A DNA stretch of 64,000 nucleotides from Polytrichum commune. Lineage: Eukaryota > Streptophyta > Polytrichopsida > Polytrichales > Polytrichaceae. Position 1 is the stretch's first letter, and each line of letters begins with the position of its first letter. A program made the translations under genes and the position numbers. Positions 42,453 through 52,002 of the stretch are shown piece by piece. The notes beneath the pieces were generated by a model. It was not told where the DNA came from. It worked only from the letters and a program-made list of their open reading frames with translations, and did not search any database. The stretch lies in the NCBI GenBank assembly GCA_950295325.1, contig OX485806.1:57095169-57159168 (forward strand), written 5' to 3'.

Positions 42453-45400
42453 ATGGCAAGATCAAGCAGAAGCGCCATTGAGATGTTCGCGGTGAAGGTC
42501 GATGGCCTCCCAGAGTCGGTGTTAGACGATAACGGCAACGACAACTATGTTCCCAAGGAAGACTTCATGGGGGAGTGGACGGCATTGCCAGAGAAGATCG
42601 GGGACGGCCTTTTCTGCATGCGCTTCACCTACGAGCTAGAGACAAGACCGGACCAGCCCGAACAGTGGGTTCAAATGAAGACGTGGGAGATAGAGTCCAT
42701 AGAGGCCTAGGGGGAGTATGTAATTCTGGACATGAAGAACAAGAAGGATCATATCAACCTCTTGTTGCATTTTCAGAAAAATACCTTCTCCTACCAATAC
42801 GCCACCAATAACGTAGCGGAAGATGCCAAGCACTTCGACCTGGACGGCCTCTTCTCCAAATATGCGTTGAGCCCATACTGGACGGCAAGGAAATTGACCG
42901 CCCTTGCATTGAACATCTCCAAATACAACAGTGTGGTCATTGAGGCAAACAAGAAGAAGAAGAGCCCCAAGAAACCATCCACATCAGGGGCAGGAGGATC
43001 TAGATGTGCACCCAGGCCTGTGCCTTCCGCTAGCAGGGCGACGGAGGGCCCCAGTAGACACTCCACGCCATCGAAGAGGACAAGGGAGGAGATGGAGAAA
43101 TCGGGAGTAACGGAGACCGCAGAGGTGACCTCGCCTGTCGTAATGCCCACCCCCTTGAAAAAGGGTGAGAACCCTGACGCTGTGAAGGCCACGAGGATCC
43201 TTCGAGACTTCAACAACTACTCGAAGGATTGCTGGCCCATGGGACGCCACTTCACATTCAACGTGGACTGCTTCAAGTGCGAGATGTCCCCCAACAAATG
43301 GGTGGTTCGCTCTCGCGAAAGCGGTGGTGTGAAGTGGCAGATAAATAATCTAATGAACAACGTCAAGTGGGACAGGCAGACCGTCTGCGTCATGCCAAAA
43401 GGGCTGACATCCCGTCCGACGGAGAAGGACTGGCCACGGATCCAGAATGGAGAGTTCTAGATCATAGACGGCCAACACAGCTTGGAGGCGTCCCAGATAA
43501 TTCTCAAGGACGACAACTTCCAGCATGAGCTGAAGGAGGACTTGCGCTACTGGAAGTCGTTCTTGGTGTGGTCGGACGATTGGGACAAGCTGCGGAAGAT
43601 ATCCACCTTCCTCAACTCTGGCAACAAGATCAAGGCCTTCGAGGCGTCGTGGGCAGCCAACATAGTGGCTGCAAGGGACGTCTGGGTCGCCCACGGGTGC
43701 CCCCCTAAAGAAAGGGAGAACGCGAAGACGCCGTCTCCACAATGGAAGGTGAGTTTACGAACGAACGTTCGTAAATATCTTTGACATTCAAATTTTCAAG
43801 TTCTTTGACATTCAAACTTACGAACGTGCGTTCGTATTTTGTGCGTTACTGATGTCTCTCTTGCTGCAGGCATTCTGCGACGCGATGGTGGACAAGTTCT
43901 CCTCCATCGACATGAAGTCTACAACAACCAAGTCTGTCCTGGAGCTCAAGGGTGAGCTCCGCCTCATCTGTTGCAACAGGGACACTTGGGAGTTGTGGAC
44001 ACAATTTTTTGATGCGCACAGCTCGGGCGATCTGGTCAACCCCGACACCGAGGAGAAGTACAACGCGGAGAAGACCGGGGAGGCCCCTCCACTACTGAGG
44101 GAGTTCTTCAGGTCCCTTCAAGGGTTAACAGAGTCCGAGTTGCAGAGGTGCGCGGTGCATTTTCTTGGGAACACCGTGGGAATAACCATCCCATACCCAA
44201 AGATATTTTTGAAGAGACCAAGACACAAGCCTGGCACGTATTCCATCAAGGAATGGTGCGAACACCGCAAGCTGAAGACTGCTGCAATGAGGGAGTTGAG
44301 CGCCCTAATACCAGAGTACGCACTCATCCTAGCCGACGGGGACATTAATTGGGCCAGCTGGAAGATGTTCAAGGTCGACTACAACATCTCCGGACCCTCA
44401 ATGCGTTGTCTTGTCAAGGAGCACGCCTCCATTTTGAAGTAGAAGGGGAACAAGAGGACAAAGAAAACCGAGACGGATCCCCAGGAGGTGGAGCAATACA
44501 GAAGCTTTTTGGCGCGGAAGAGGTTGGCCACATTCGAAGGAGTGGCCAGATTTTGTCTGGTGACAACCGGAGTGGAGAGGGTGACATTTTCCAAGTGGGA
44601 CCGGACCATGAGCAGGGCCGAGGTGAGGGAGGATCGACGGGGGTGCCCATTTGCCCTGATCGATTTCAGGGGGATCCCCGGTGCGTCGAGGCAGGGGGGG
44701 AAGGACATACCTTTCTACGACCCCTTCATGGCCAAGTTCAAGGAGCACAAGTCTCCGGACATGAGGGAGCCTCACGTTTGGCTGTGGATAGTGGAGCAGG
44801 AAAAGCTCTCTGCTGTAGTCAACCTGTACGAGAAGATGATCAAATTCGAGTACAGCATCTTCCACAACACTTACGTGCCCGCCAAGACGGAAGGGATCGT
44901 GGCTATCAACGAGGCCAGGGGAAACAAATAGGTGGGGGCGGTCAGCCTCGTCTTCTTGACGTACAACGCGCTTCGGAATGGGCGAGCCCCTGTCAAGGCG
45001 AACACTACGTTCAAGAAGATCTACAGCATCCCCCATCCCCCTCCCAAGGATCTGCTGCAGGAGACCTTGTACACTGTCTTCCCGGCGATGGAACTCAGGT
45101 TGGAGTTCTACGTCTCCGTTTTGCAGAGCGTGGCAATAAGCGGAGAGACCGTGTACAACGTTTGTGGCAGCAGCAAGTTCATGTACGCTGCGATGGTAAG
45201 CTCTCCAACTAATATTTACGAACGCTCGTTCGTAAAGTTCACCTCAACTTGTCTTGGGTTTTGATGACATTTTTTCTCGTCGTTGATGTTTACGAACGCA
45301 CGTTCGTATATTCTAACGTATTTGCTTGAATCTCAGATGCTGAGGCTGGTCGTCAACAGCTTCATTGAAGCCATCGACGAGGAGGACTTCCACGTGCACA

Positions 45401-46938
45401 GGGCGAAGGCCTCCACGATGGACCTGGAGGACATGTCCCTCCCGAGGACGGACATCAACATGCCCGTCGACGAAGGCATGCCCGCCATGGAGACGGACGA
45501 CGACGAGCCCGCGCCCTCCTACAACGTCGAGGCGATCCTCCGATCCTTGGACGTCACTCCTCTCCGCATTTTGGCGCCGTCGGGAAATCCATCCGACGTG
45601 CAAGGGACTCCGGGTGGATACACGGGGTCGTCGGCGGGGACAACCCAAGATGTCCTCCCCGTGAGAACGTCTGGAGCGGAGGCATTTGGCACTCCCGGGG
45701 GATGCTCGACATCCGTGTTGCCCAGGTCGATCGTGGTTTCCAAGATGGAGAACCTCGACCTTCTGGACCAACGGTCCCGACCGACGTTGGACCAGTACCG
45801 CAACACGAGGCGGAGGATGAAGAAGACCCCCTACGTGGAGCTGCCTCCGGGGGCAATCATCGAGGTCTCCGATGAGGACGAGGGCGACATGGAGATCATG
45901 GTCGAGCTGGGGGTAGACTTTGACAAAAACAAGAGGGTCAAAGAGGAGGCATTGTCCGTCGCCGAGCTTAACGCCAAGCTCGAGCAAAAGATGAAGGAGG
46001 ACATGGCGAAGGCGGCAAAGGAGAATGCCAAGAAAATGTTCGCAATTCAGGAGGAGCTGAGGCAGTCGAACGAGAAGACGGACGCCATCCTCGCCATGCT
46101 CCAGCGTATGCAGAGCTTCTCGGCGCCCCCCCAGCCGGCCTACCCCTTCCCTGGAGGATACCCCTCCCAATCCCCTCCACCGGGCATGTTCACCGGAGGG
46201 CCTTCCCGCCAGCAGGCGCCCCACCCTACACCTGTTGGCACTCCTCTGCCACCAGAGGTTCCCTCGACCACCTCCCACGATGCTATGGCGGCGGCCATCC
46301 AGGAGGACGAGGATTTACGAACGCGCGTTCGTGAATCTTCAGGTCCTCCAGTCCTCACCCCTCCCCCTTCAAGGGTAGGACTGCCCTCATACACCGATGC
46401 GTCGTCTTTCACCGTCGTCCCCAGGGTAGTAGACAGACATGGCGATGACTCTGCGCGACACACTGACATGGTCATTGTGGAGGACACGCAAGGGAGCCCC
46501 AATGACGCACCAGGAGTGCATGGGATGGACGTGGAAGAAACCCATGCGGCGTGGATGGAGGATGTCAGGATGGACGCGCTCGACATGGGCGCCGAGGAAG
46601 AAGACGCGCTGCGCATCCAGGCGACACAGGCCTCTCAACCGGAGCGTGAGGCAGAGGCCATGGAGACAGAGGCGGCTGCAGCTGTGGAGGTTACGAACGC
46701 GCGTTCGTTAATCATCGAGGAGGGACCTACTGCTCGGTCCAGCGCCGCTGCCCCTCCCCCCGATGACGAGGTAACTCTCCTCTGAGAATACCATTTTTTT
46801 ACGAACGCGCATTCGTAACCTCTCTAACATCGCGATGTTTTTCTCTTCATCGACATCCAGTGGCCTTGCAAGAGCCCTCTTCAGCGGTCCCCCTTAGGGC
46901 CGAACAGTTTTGTAGGACACGGCATCATTTTGCCTTAG
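42453..46938 (+). CDS. Four-exon gene with a DGQHS (ParB/sulfiredoxin-like) motif and four in-frame TAG codons
   Basis: Exons 42453-43748, 43870-45195, 45337-46770 and 46861-46938 (TAG) join in phase 0 at GT/AG introns, giving about 1377 codons. The ATG follows a TTGCAG acceptor. Internal stops fall at codons 86 (42708), 336 (43458), 623 (44440) and 786 (44929). All are TAG and no frameshift is present. Residues 337-350 read IIDGQHSLEASQII, close to the DGQHR motif of ParB/Srx-fold proteins such as DndB; this is a motif-level inference. A coiled coil (LNAKLEQKMKEDMAKAAKEN and on) lies near residues 1076-1133, followed by a Pro-rich acidic tail. The tail contains two palindromes, at residues about 1200 and 1326. 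A decayed copy of the 3' end is at 37030-37260, so it is probably the gene of a mobile element. Either a young pseudogene or a readthrough gene. Confidence 0.6.
43754..43838. repeat. Two family 1 palindromes in intron 1 of the DGQHS gene
   Basis: 43754-43775 (centre AA) begins five bases after the exon border, directly behind GTGAG. 43817-43838 (centre TG, right arm ends TATT) ends 31 bp before the acceptor TTGCTGCAG. The intron is only 121 bp (43749-43869). Confidence 0.85.
45215..45310. repeat. Two family 1 palindromes in intron 2 of the DGQHS gene
   Basis: 45215-45236 (centre CT) and 45289-45310 (centre CA, ends TATA) lie near the two ends of the 141-bp intron 45196-45336, repeating the intron 1 arrangement. 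Confidence 0.85.
46314..46335. repeat. Family 1 palindrome inside exon 3
   Basis: TTTACGAACG, CG, CGTTCGTGAA. It is translated as DLRTRVRES and does not disturb the frame. It lies in the low-complexity C-terminal part. Confidence 0.85.
46690..46711. repeat. Family 1 palindrome inside exon 3, second site
   Basis: GTTACGAACG, CG, CGTTCGTTAA, translated VTNARSLI in a different phase of the palindrome from the 46314 copy. Both preserve the reading frame. Confidence 0.8.
46798..46819. repeat. Family 1 palindrome in intron 3
   Basis: TTTACGAACG, CG, CATTCGTAAC, within the 90-bp intron 46771-46860. Confidence 0.75.
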
Positions 46939-47100
46939 GAAAATGTGATAGACTATCACGTGAGAAATGTAAATATTCAACGGATTAATATATGAGCCTA
47001 TGTTATCTGCATCGCGTTGCTTCAAATTCTCTGCCCTCGACCCCTTCTCGTATGTTGTATATGTTGATGAGATTATGTTGATTCTTGCATACCCACCTCA

Positions 47101-47256
47101 TTCGCGAACGCTCGTTCGTGAAAGGATGCGACCCACTGTCCACCTCATTCGCGAACAACCGCTCGTAAATGTACGTGTAGCCGCGCTCACGAACGAGCGC
47201 TCGTAAATGATGCGCACCGCCCCCGCAGCCTTCATTCACGAACGCTCGTTCGCAAG
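47101..47256. repeat. Four diverged family 1 palindromes downstream of the DGQHS gene
   Basis: Starts 47101 (TTCGCGAACG, CT, CGTTCGTGAA), 47148, 47186 and 47235. Compensating change is visible in some (CGCGAACG with CGTTCGTG), less in others. No further copies were found beyond 47256, 130 bp before the next exon. Confidence 0.65.
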
Positions 47257-47388
47257 TGTGCCCTTGAGCACATTTTCCTTGCACTCTCCTCACTTCCTCG
47301 TCTTTCCCCATAATGCACCGTCTTCATTTTCTACGCAAAATTTCATTATTGGATCATAGAATTAAACTAGTCGAGTTGTTCATCACAG

Positions 47389-48156
47389 GACCCCCCTAAG
47401 ATTGGTCGCAACCCCTTGACCAGTGGACCTCCCACCCGGAACAAACCTTTCATCGTTTTTGACCTCAACGGGGTGTTGTGTCACACCCAACACATCCCAA
47501 GGATCCCCACGCGTCCCTTTCGTCACCCCGACGAAAGGGACTACGACGGCGAGCTCGACACCCTCATTAACCGCAAGGCTGTCCGCGCCCGTCTCGGCTT
47601 GCGTGACTTCCTTCGCGAGGTGGTCGAGTTCGCTCACGTCATTGTGTGGAGCTCCATGGTCATAGAGAACACCGAGCCCATCGTGCACTTCTTGTTCCGC
47701 GATCTCCCGAGCCCTTGCCTCGTCCTCGGCCAAGAGGACTGCGACGAGCTGCTCGACGAGAAAGGTCAACCGGGGCCCAAGTTTGGTGGTCGGGGCGGAG
47801 GACAACAGTTCCTCAAGGTCCTCCGCTCGAGACTCTGGCGAGGCGTCCCCCGTCAGCAAGGGACGCCGCACGGGTGGTGGCCGACTCCAGAGAACACCGT
47901 CCTCATCGACGACAGCCCCACCAAGAGCGTCTTGAACCCCCCGGGCAACGTCATCTTCCCGGACACTTGGACCGGCGATAGGCAAGACACATTTTTGGTC
48001 GATAGGCTAGCCCCCTACCTTAGAAGGCTCGTGCTCCACGCTGGTAGCATACCATTTTTTGTTAGGTCCAACCCCTTCGGCAATGCGGCGCTAAGCCCCC
48101 GCGATAATGTATTCAAGAGCATCATGAGGCTCGCCAAACTCAATAAATTGATTTGA
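47389..48156 (+). CDS. FCP1/NIF-type HAD phosphatase-like exon
   Basis: The open frame starts after a TCATCACAG acceptor and ends at TGA (48156), 255 codons. HAD motif I is FIVFDLNGVLCHT, where the usual DxD is DxN. Motif II lies in VIVWSSMVIEN. The acidic motif is TVLIDDSPTKS, followed by GNVIFPDTWTG. This order and spacing fit the NLI-interacting-factor (FCP1/SCP) domain, which dephosphorylates phospho-serine in proteins such as the RNA polymerase II tail. Loss of the second motif I aspartate, the general acid, would weaken catalysis; DLNG variants occur in plant relatives as far as I recall. No ATG is present at the start, so an upstream exon is missing from the model. Confidence 0.65.
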   Translation, partial: DPPKIGRNPLTSGPPTRNKPFIVFDLNGVLCHTQHIPRIPTRPFRHPDERDYDGELDTLINRKAVRARLGLRDFLREVVEFAHVIVWSSMVIENTEPIVHFLFRDLPSPCLVLGQEDCDELLDEKGQPGPKFGGRGGGQQFLKVLRSRLWRGVPRQQGTPHGWWPTPENTVLIDDSPTKSVLNPPGNVIFPDTWTGDRQDTFLVDRLAPYLRRLVLHAGSIPFFVRSNPFGNAALSPRDNVFKSIMRLAKLNKLI

Positions 48157-48268
48157 AATGCCTCCATGTCTTTGCTTGTATCATGTAATTCACATTTACT
48201 AATGCTTGCTTCGTTTTTGGATGTCTTTTGTTGTTGTGATTGTTGTTGTTGTTGTTCTTGCCCATAGT

Positions 48269-49265
48269 CTGCCCCCATATGCGACGCCCCTGTGGTCAAC
48301 GGCCCTTCCCGTCCCCTCTCGCCCCCTGCCTCCCCTTCCCGCGACGTCACGGACTTCCAAATGCCACCCCTCTACCAGTTCTCGGCGGTGGACGCGGCCT
48401 CGGCCGTGGATTACTCCCGCGACATCGGCATCGACGACGGCGTCGTCAACAGCCCGCCCCCCGCACTTGTCGCCCGCGCCTACGCCCCGTCGCCCTCCCC
48501 CCTCTCCAAGGAGAAACGGACGCTTGTTCGTTTGGGGCACCTCTTGCCCTCTAAGGACGACGCCGTCGCTCGTCGCGGGCCGAGCCGGCGTCTCCGCATG
48601 GAAGGGCCCCGTTGCCACACCTCCCCCGCCGACTCCGTTCCTCCCCCCACAACGTCCTCCGCCATCGTGAGCCCCCCACGCCTCGACTCCCCCCCGCCAC
48701 TCACCAATACAATAGTTCCATCGGCTCCGGATGCTCCCGTCGACGCCCCCCTCGTTCCCACCGTTCCCCGCATGGACGTCCCCAAAGCCAAGGTGCCCTC
48801 CTCAACCCTAAACCCCTTTCCCGCTTTTGCTTCCCTTGTCTTCCGTTTGCGTGCCGTTCTCTTTACGAGCGCCCATCCCAAACCGCCCTCATTATTTTCC
48901 CCACTCCATTCCTATTCTTATCTTCCTATGACGTTGTTTCGCAAGTGGTTACCCGCTCGCTTGGTGCCCGGCCCTCCTTCACGTCCTCCTTGGATAGGCA
49001 CGCCCTCAAGGCCGCATCTTCCGAGTCCGATCGTTGTCTGGCCCTCCGGAGAAGCGCAAGACGTTCCCTTTCGCAAACACCGTCGCATTCTACTTATAAT
49101 ACCACCTCTTACAATTCGGGAGCGCGTCCTGAAACATGCAAGAACGACACATATTCCTGTCCAGGCAACACACAAGGATACAGTCGTGGGCCTGAGATTT
49201 TTAGAGCCATGGAGGCTGCCAAAAAAAAGGGCTTAGCCGCAAAAAAAAATAGTGGGTCGGACTAG
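48269..49265 (+). CDS. Proline-rich exon(s) of unknown function
   Basis: A TTG-repeat pyrimidine-like tract ends in CCCATAG at 48268. The frame then runs APICDAPVVNGPSRPLSPPA, MPPLYQFSAVDAASAVDYSR and KRTLVRLGHLLPSKDDAVAR. Around 48791 (GTGCCCTCC) to 48952 (TTTCGCAAG) an intron could move to a second frame with SLGARPSFTSSLDRHALKAA and a Lys-rich end (AMEAAKKKGLAAKKN, TAG). I recognise no domain. It may be the C-terminal part of the phosphatase-like gene or a separate gene. Confidence 0.4.
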
Positions 49266-49654
49266 TGTGACGTCTAGAAGCGTACTAGTGGGACGGACTC
49301 CCTAAATGGGCTTAGGTGTAGAACATATTTAAGTGCTTACTTTCTATGCTATTCCAAGTTACTCAAGACATTGATGGTATTTCCATTATAATTGTATTTC
49401 AATCCCAATTAATTCATTCAACTTCCATTCATTCTTCGCACCTTCCCTTCCATTCATAACGAGTTGTGATTTCATACGCAACTATTTTCATGTATGCCTC
49501 ACATTTTTGTTCACTTCCATGCCTTTATGTATAATAATAGTAGCATACCATTATACATATGGGATTTTTAGTCATCACTACTGGTCCAATTTTGAAAGGT
49601 GCATCCTTATATAGTCTCATAATCAACAAAAAGTCTCCAAATACCGAATATAGT
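49266..49654. other. Spacer, no gene
   Basis: AT-rich; nothing supported. It runs directly into satellite block B. Confidence 0.5.
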
Positions 49655-50860
49655 GTTACTTGAAGGAAGAGTGTGCAATCCAGCGACATACACATACACA
49701 CAAGTCCAACTAATATACACAAACTAGGATTCAACATTGAAGTCCAATATCTGGTCCTAAGTACTTGAACGAAGAGGGTCCAAACCTGCCACATACACAT
49801 ACACACAAGCCCAACCTATATACACAAACTAGCATTCAACATTGAAGTCCAAAATCTGGTCCTAGGTACTTGAAGGAAGAGTGTGCAATCCAGCGACATA
49901 CACATACCCACAAGTCCAACCGATATACACAAACTAGCATTCAACATTGAAGTCCAATATATGGTCCTAAGTACTTGAACGAAGAGGGTCCAAACCTGCC
50001 ACATACACATACACACAAGCCCAACCTATATACACAAACTAGCATTCAACATTGAAGTCCAATATCTGGTCCTAAGTACTTGAATGAAGGGTGTGCACTC
50101 CAGCGACATACACATACATACAAGTCCAACCTATATACACAAACTAGCATTCAACATTGAAGTCCAATATCTGGTCTTAAGTACTTGAACGAAGAGTGTC
50201 CAAACCTACCACATACACATACACACAAGCCCAACCTATATATATAAACAAGCATTCAACATTGAAGTCCAAAATCTGGTCCTTAGTACTTGAAGGAAGA
50301 GTGTGCGATCCAGCGACATACACATACACTCAAGTCCAACCTATATACACAAACAAACATTCCACATTGAAGTACAAAACCTGGTCCTAAGTACTTGGAG
50401 GAAGAGTGTGCAATCTAGCGACATACACATACACACAAGTCCAACCGATATGTATAAACAAGTATTCAACATTGAAGTCCAAAATTTGGTCCTGAGTACT
50501 TGAAGGAAGAGTGTCTACTCCAACCACATACACATACACACAAGTCCAATTGATATACAGAAACTAGAATTCAACATTGAAGTCCAAAATCTGGTCCTAA
50601 GTATTTGAATGGAGACTGTCCACTCCAGCGAGCTACACATACAGACAAGTCCAACCGATATAGACAAACTAGCATTCAACATTGAAGTCCAATATCTGGT
50701 CCTAAGTACTTGAATGAAGAGTGTCCACTCCAGCGAGCTATACATACACATAAGTCCAACCGATATACAGAAACTAGCATGCAACGTTGAAGTTCAATAT
50801 CTGGTCCTAAGTACTTGAAAGAACAGTGTGCAATCCAGCCACATACACATATACACGGAC
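49655..50860 (+). repeat. 105-bp satellite, block B (about 11.5 units)
   Basis: Same unit and orientation as block A (for example CATACACATACACACAAGTC and CATTCAACATTGAAGTCCA). Units are more diverged from one another than in block C. It ends at about 50856 in ACACGGACGACACTTG. Confidence 0.9.
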
Positions 50861-50871
50861 GACACTTGTAT

Positions 50872-50935
50872 GTGAGCGTAGAGCGGAGAGCGGAGAGCGG
50901 AGAGCGGAAATTTGGAGAGCGGAGAGCGTAGAGGA
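50872..50935. repeat. GGAGAGC short tandem repeat
   Basis: GTAGAGCGGAGAGCGGAGAG and continuing, period 7, with one interruption (GGAAATTTGG). It borders satellite block B. Confidence 0.75.
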
Positions 50936-51377
50936 AATAAAAATAATAAATTTGTCAGACTAAAATTAAGATATTTCAAAATAGCCAAGAATATATCTTA
51001 TATATGACAATAATAGTAAAAAAATTGGACCTATTTCCGTGGGATGTATAGGTCATAAAATAAAATAAAAACCCTGAATTTGAAATGGTGTCATTAAGTT
51101 TGGAAACCGTGAGGTGGTTGAATTATTAAAACCAAGGATGACTACAAGAAAAAATCAATGAAAATGGATTTTTTGAGATTGGTATAATTGAAGAATGAGT
51201 CAATCAAAATACAAAGGAATCAAAATAATAAACTTGCTTGGTTTTTATTCATCACTTTTTTCTTTGTCTTATATGTGAGTCTATTCTATAGCTTGGACTT
51301 TAGCAATTATCGTTTGTGGCCGAATAGATTATAAATTGGACTCATATCCAACATGATTGTATATACAGTTGCACACA
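50936..51377. other. AT-rich spacer, no gene
   Basis: No coding frame or clear repeat. It precedes the small charged ORF at 51378. Confidence 0.5.
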
Positions 51378-51841
51378 ATGGGAGATGAGATAGACATGTT
51401 TGCTGGATTAGGATGGGAGAAGGAAATTAGAAGTCTTGAGATCCTCATATTCCCTTTAATCCATCGTCGGAATTTGAGTTTGCTGCTGGAAATCGAAGTA
51501 GTGATGACTACGAGCTGACTTCATTTTTGCAGTCTACACAAGTATGGAGGTGGAGGGTGCGGGAGGAGCAAAAACAATATGAGAAAAAAAAAAGGCAGGA
51601 AGATGTGTCGGAGAAGGATGCTGATTTGGATGAAGACAAATCGAACGAAACGGAGGAGGAGGTGAAGGTGGAAGGGGAATCTTTGAAGTCTCTTTCATTT
51701 CGCGAACGGATGAGAGGAATGACGCCGCATCATCTTCCGCTGAAGGATCGAAAGAGAGATAAGATAGTTTCTTATATGGATTTGCTTCGACCGGGTCCAC
51801 CTCCCTCGCAATCATCTAAGAAGTATGCAAAACGGAAATAG
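51378..51841 (+). pseudogene. Small charged protein, one frameshift
   Basis: ATG at 51378 gives MGDEIDMFAGLGWEKEIRSL. A frame change at about 51440 then leads into DPHIPFNPSSEFEFAAGNRS and DDYELTSFLQ, and on to an acidic, Lys/Glu-rich stretch (DVSEKDADLDEDKSNETEEE) and a basic end (SQSSKKYAKRK, TAG). About 150 residues, family not recognised. It is divergent to the MULE-like gene and may be an accessory ORF of the same element. Confidence 0.4.
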
Positions 51842-52002
51842 AGTTGATAGACATAGGAAACATTGTAATACAAAATTTTGAAGCAAATAAATACAATCAT
51901 TGAGATTATACCTTTATTATATCAATCAAATATTGCTTCACAAGAGGTCCAGAAATGGACACATATATCATAGCCCAAAGTACTGCTAAGCTGAGATAAA
52001 TC

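Noticed and set aside
42708-44931. UAG reassigned as a sense codon in this genome
   Set aside because: The gene and its decayed copy both end with TAG, and Gyp-A and Gyp-B also contain TAG as decay products alongside TGA and TAA. Deamination or readthrough is simpler.
45313-46278. 321-codon minus-strand frame opposite exon 3 of the DGQHS gene
   Set aside because: It is a GC-rich shadow of the sense frame; the sense strand has matching splice sites and a homologous 3' end elsewhere.
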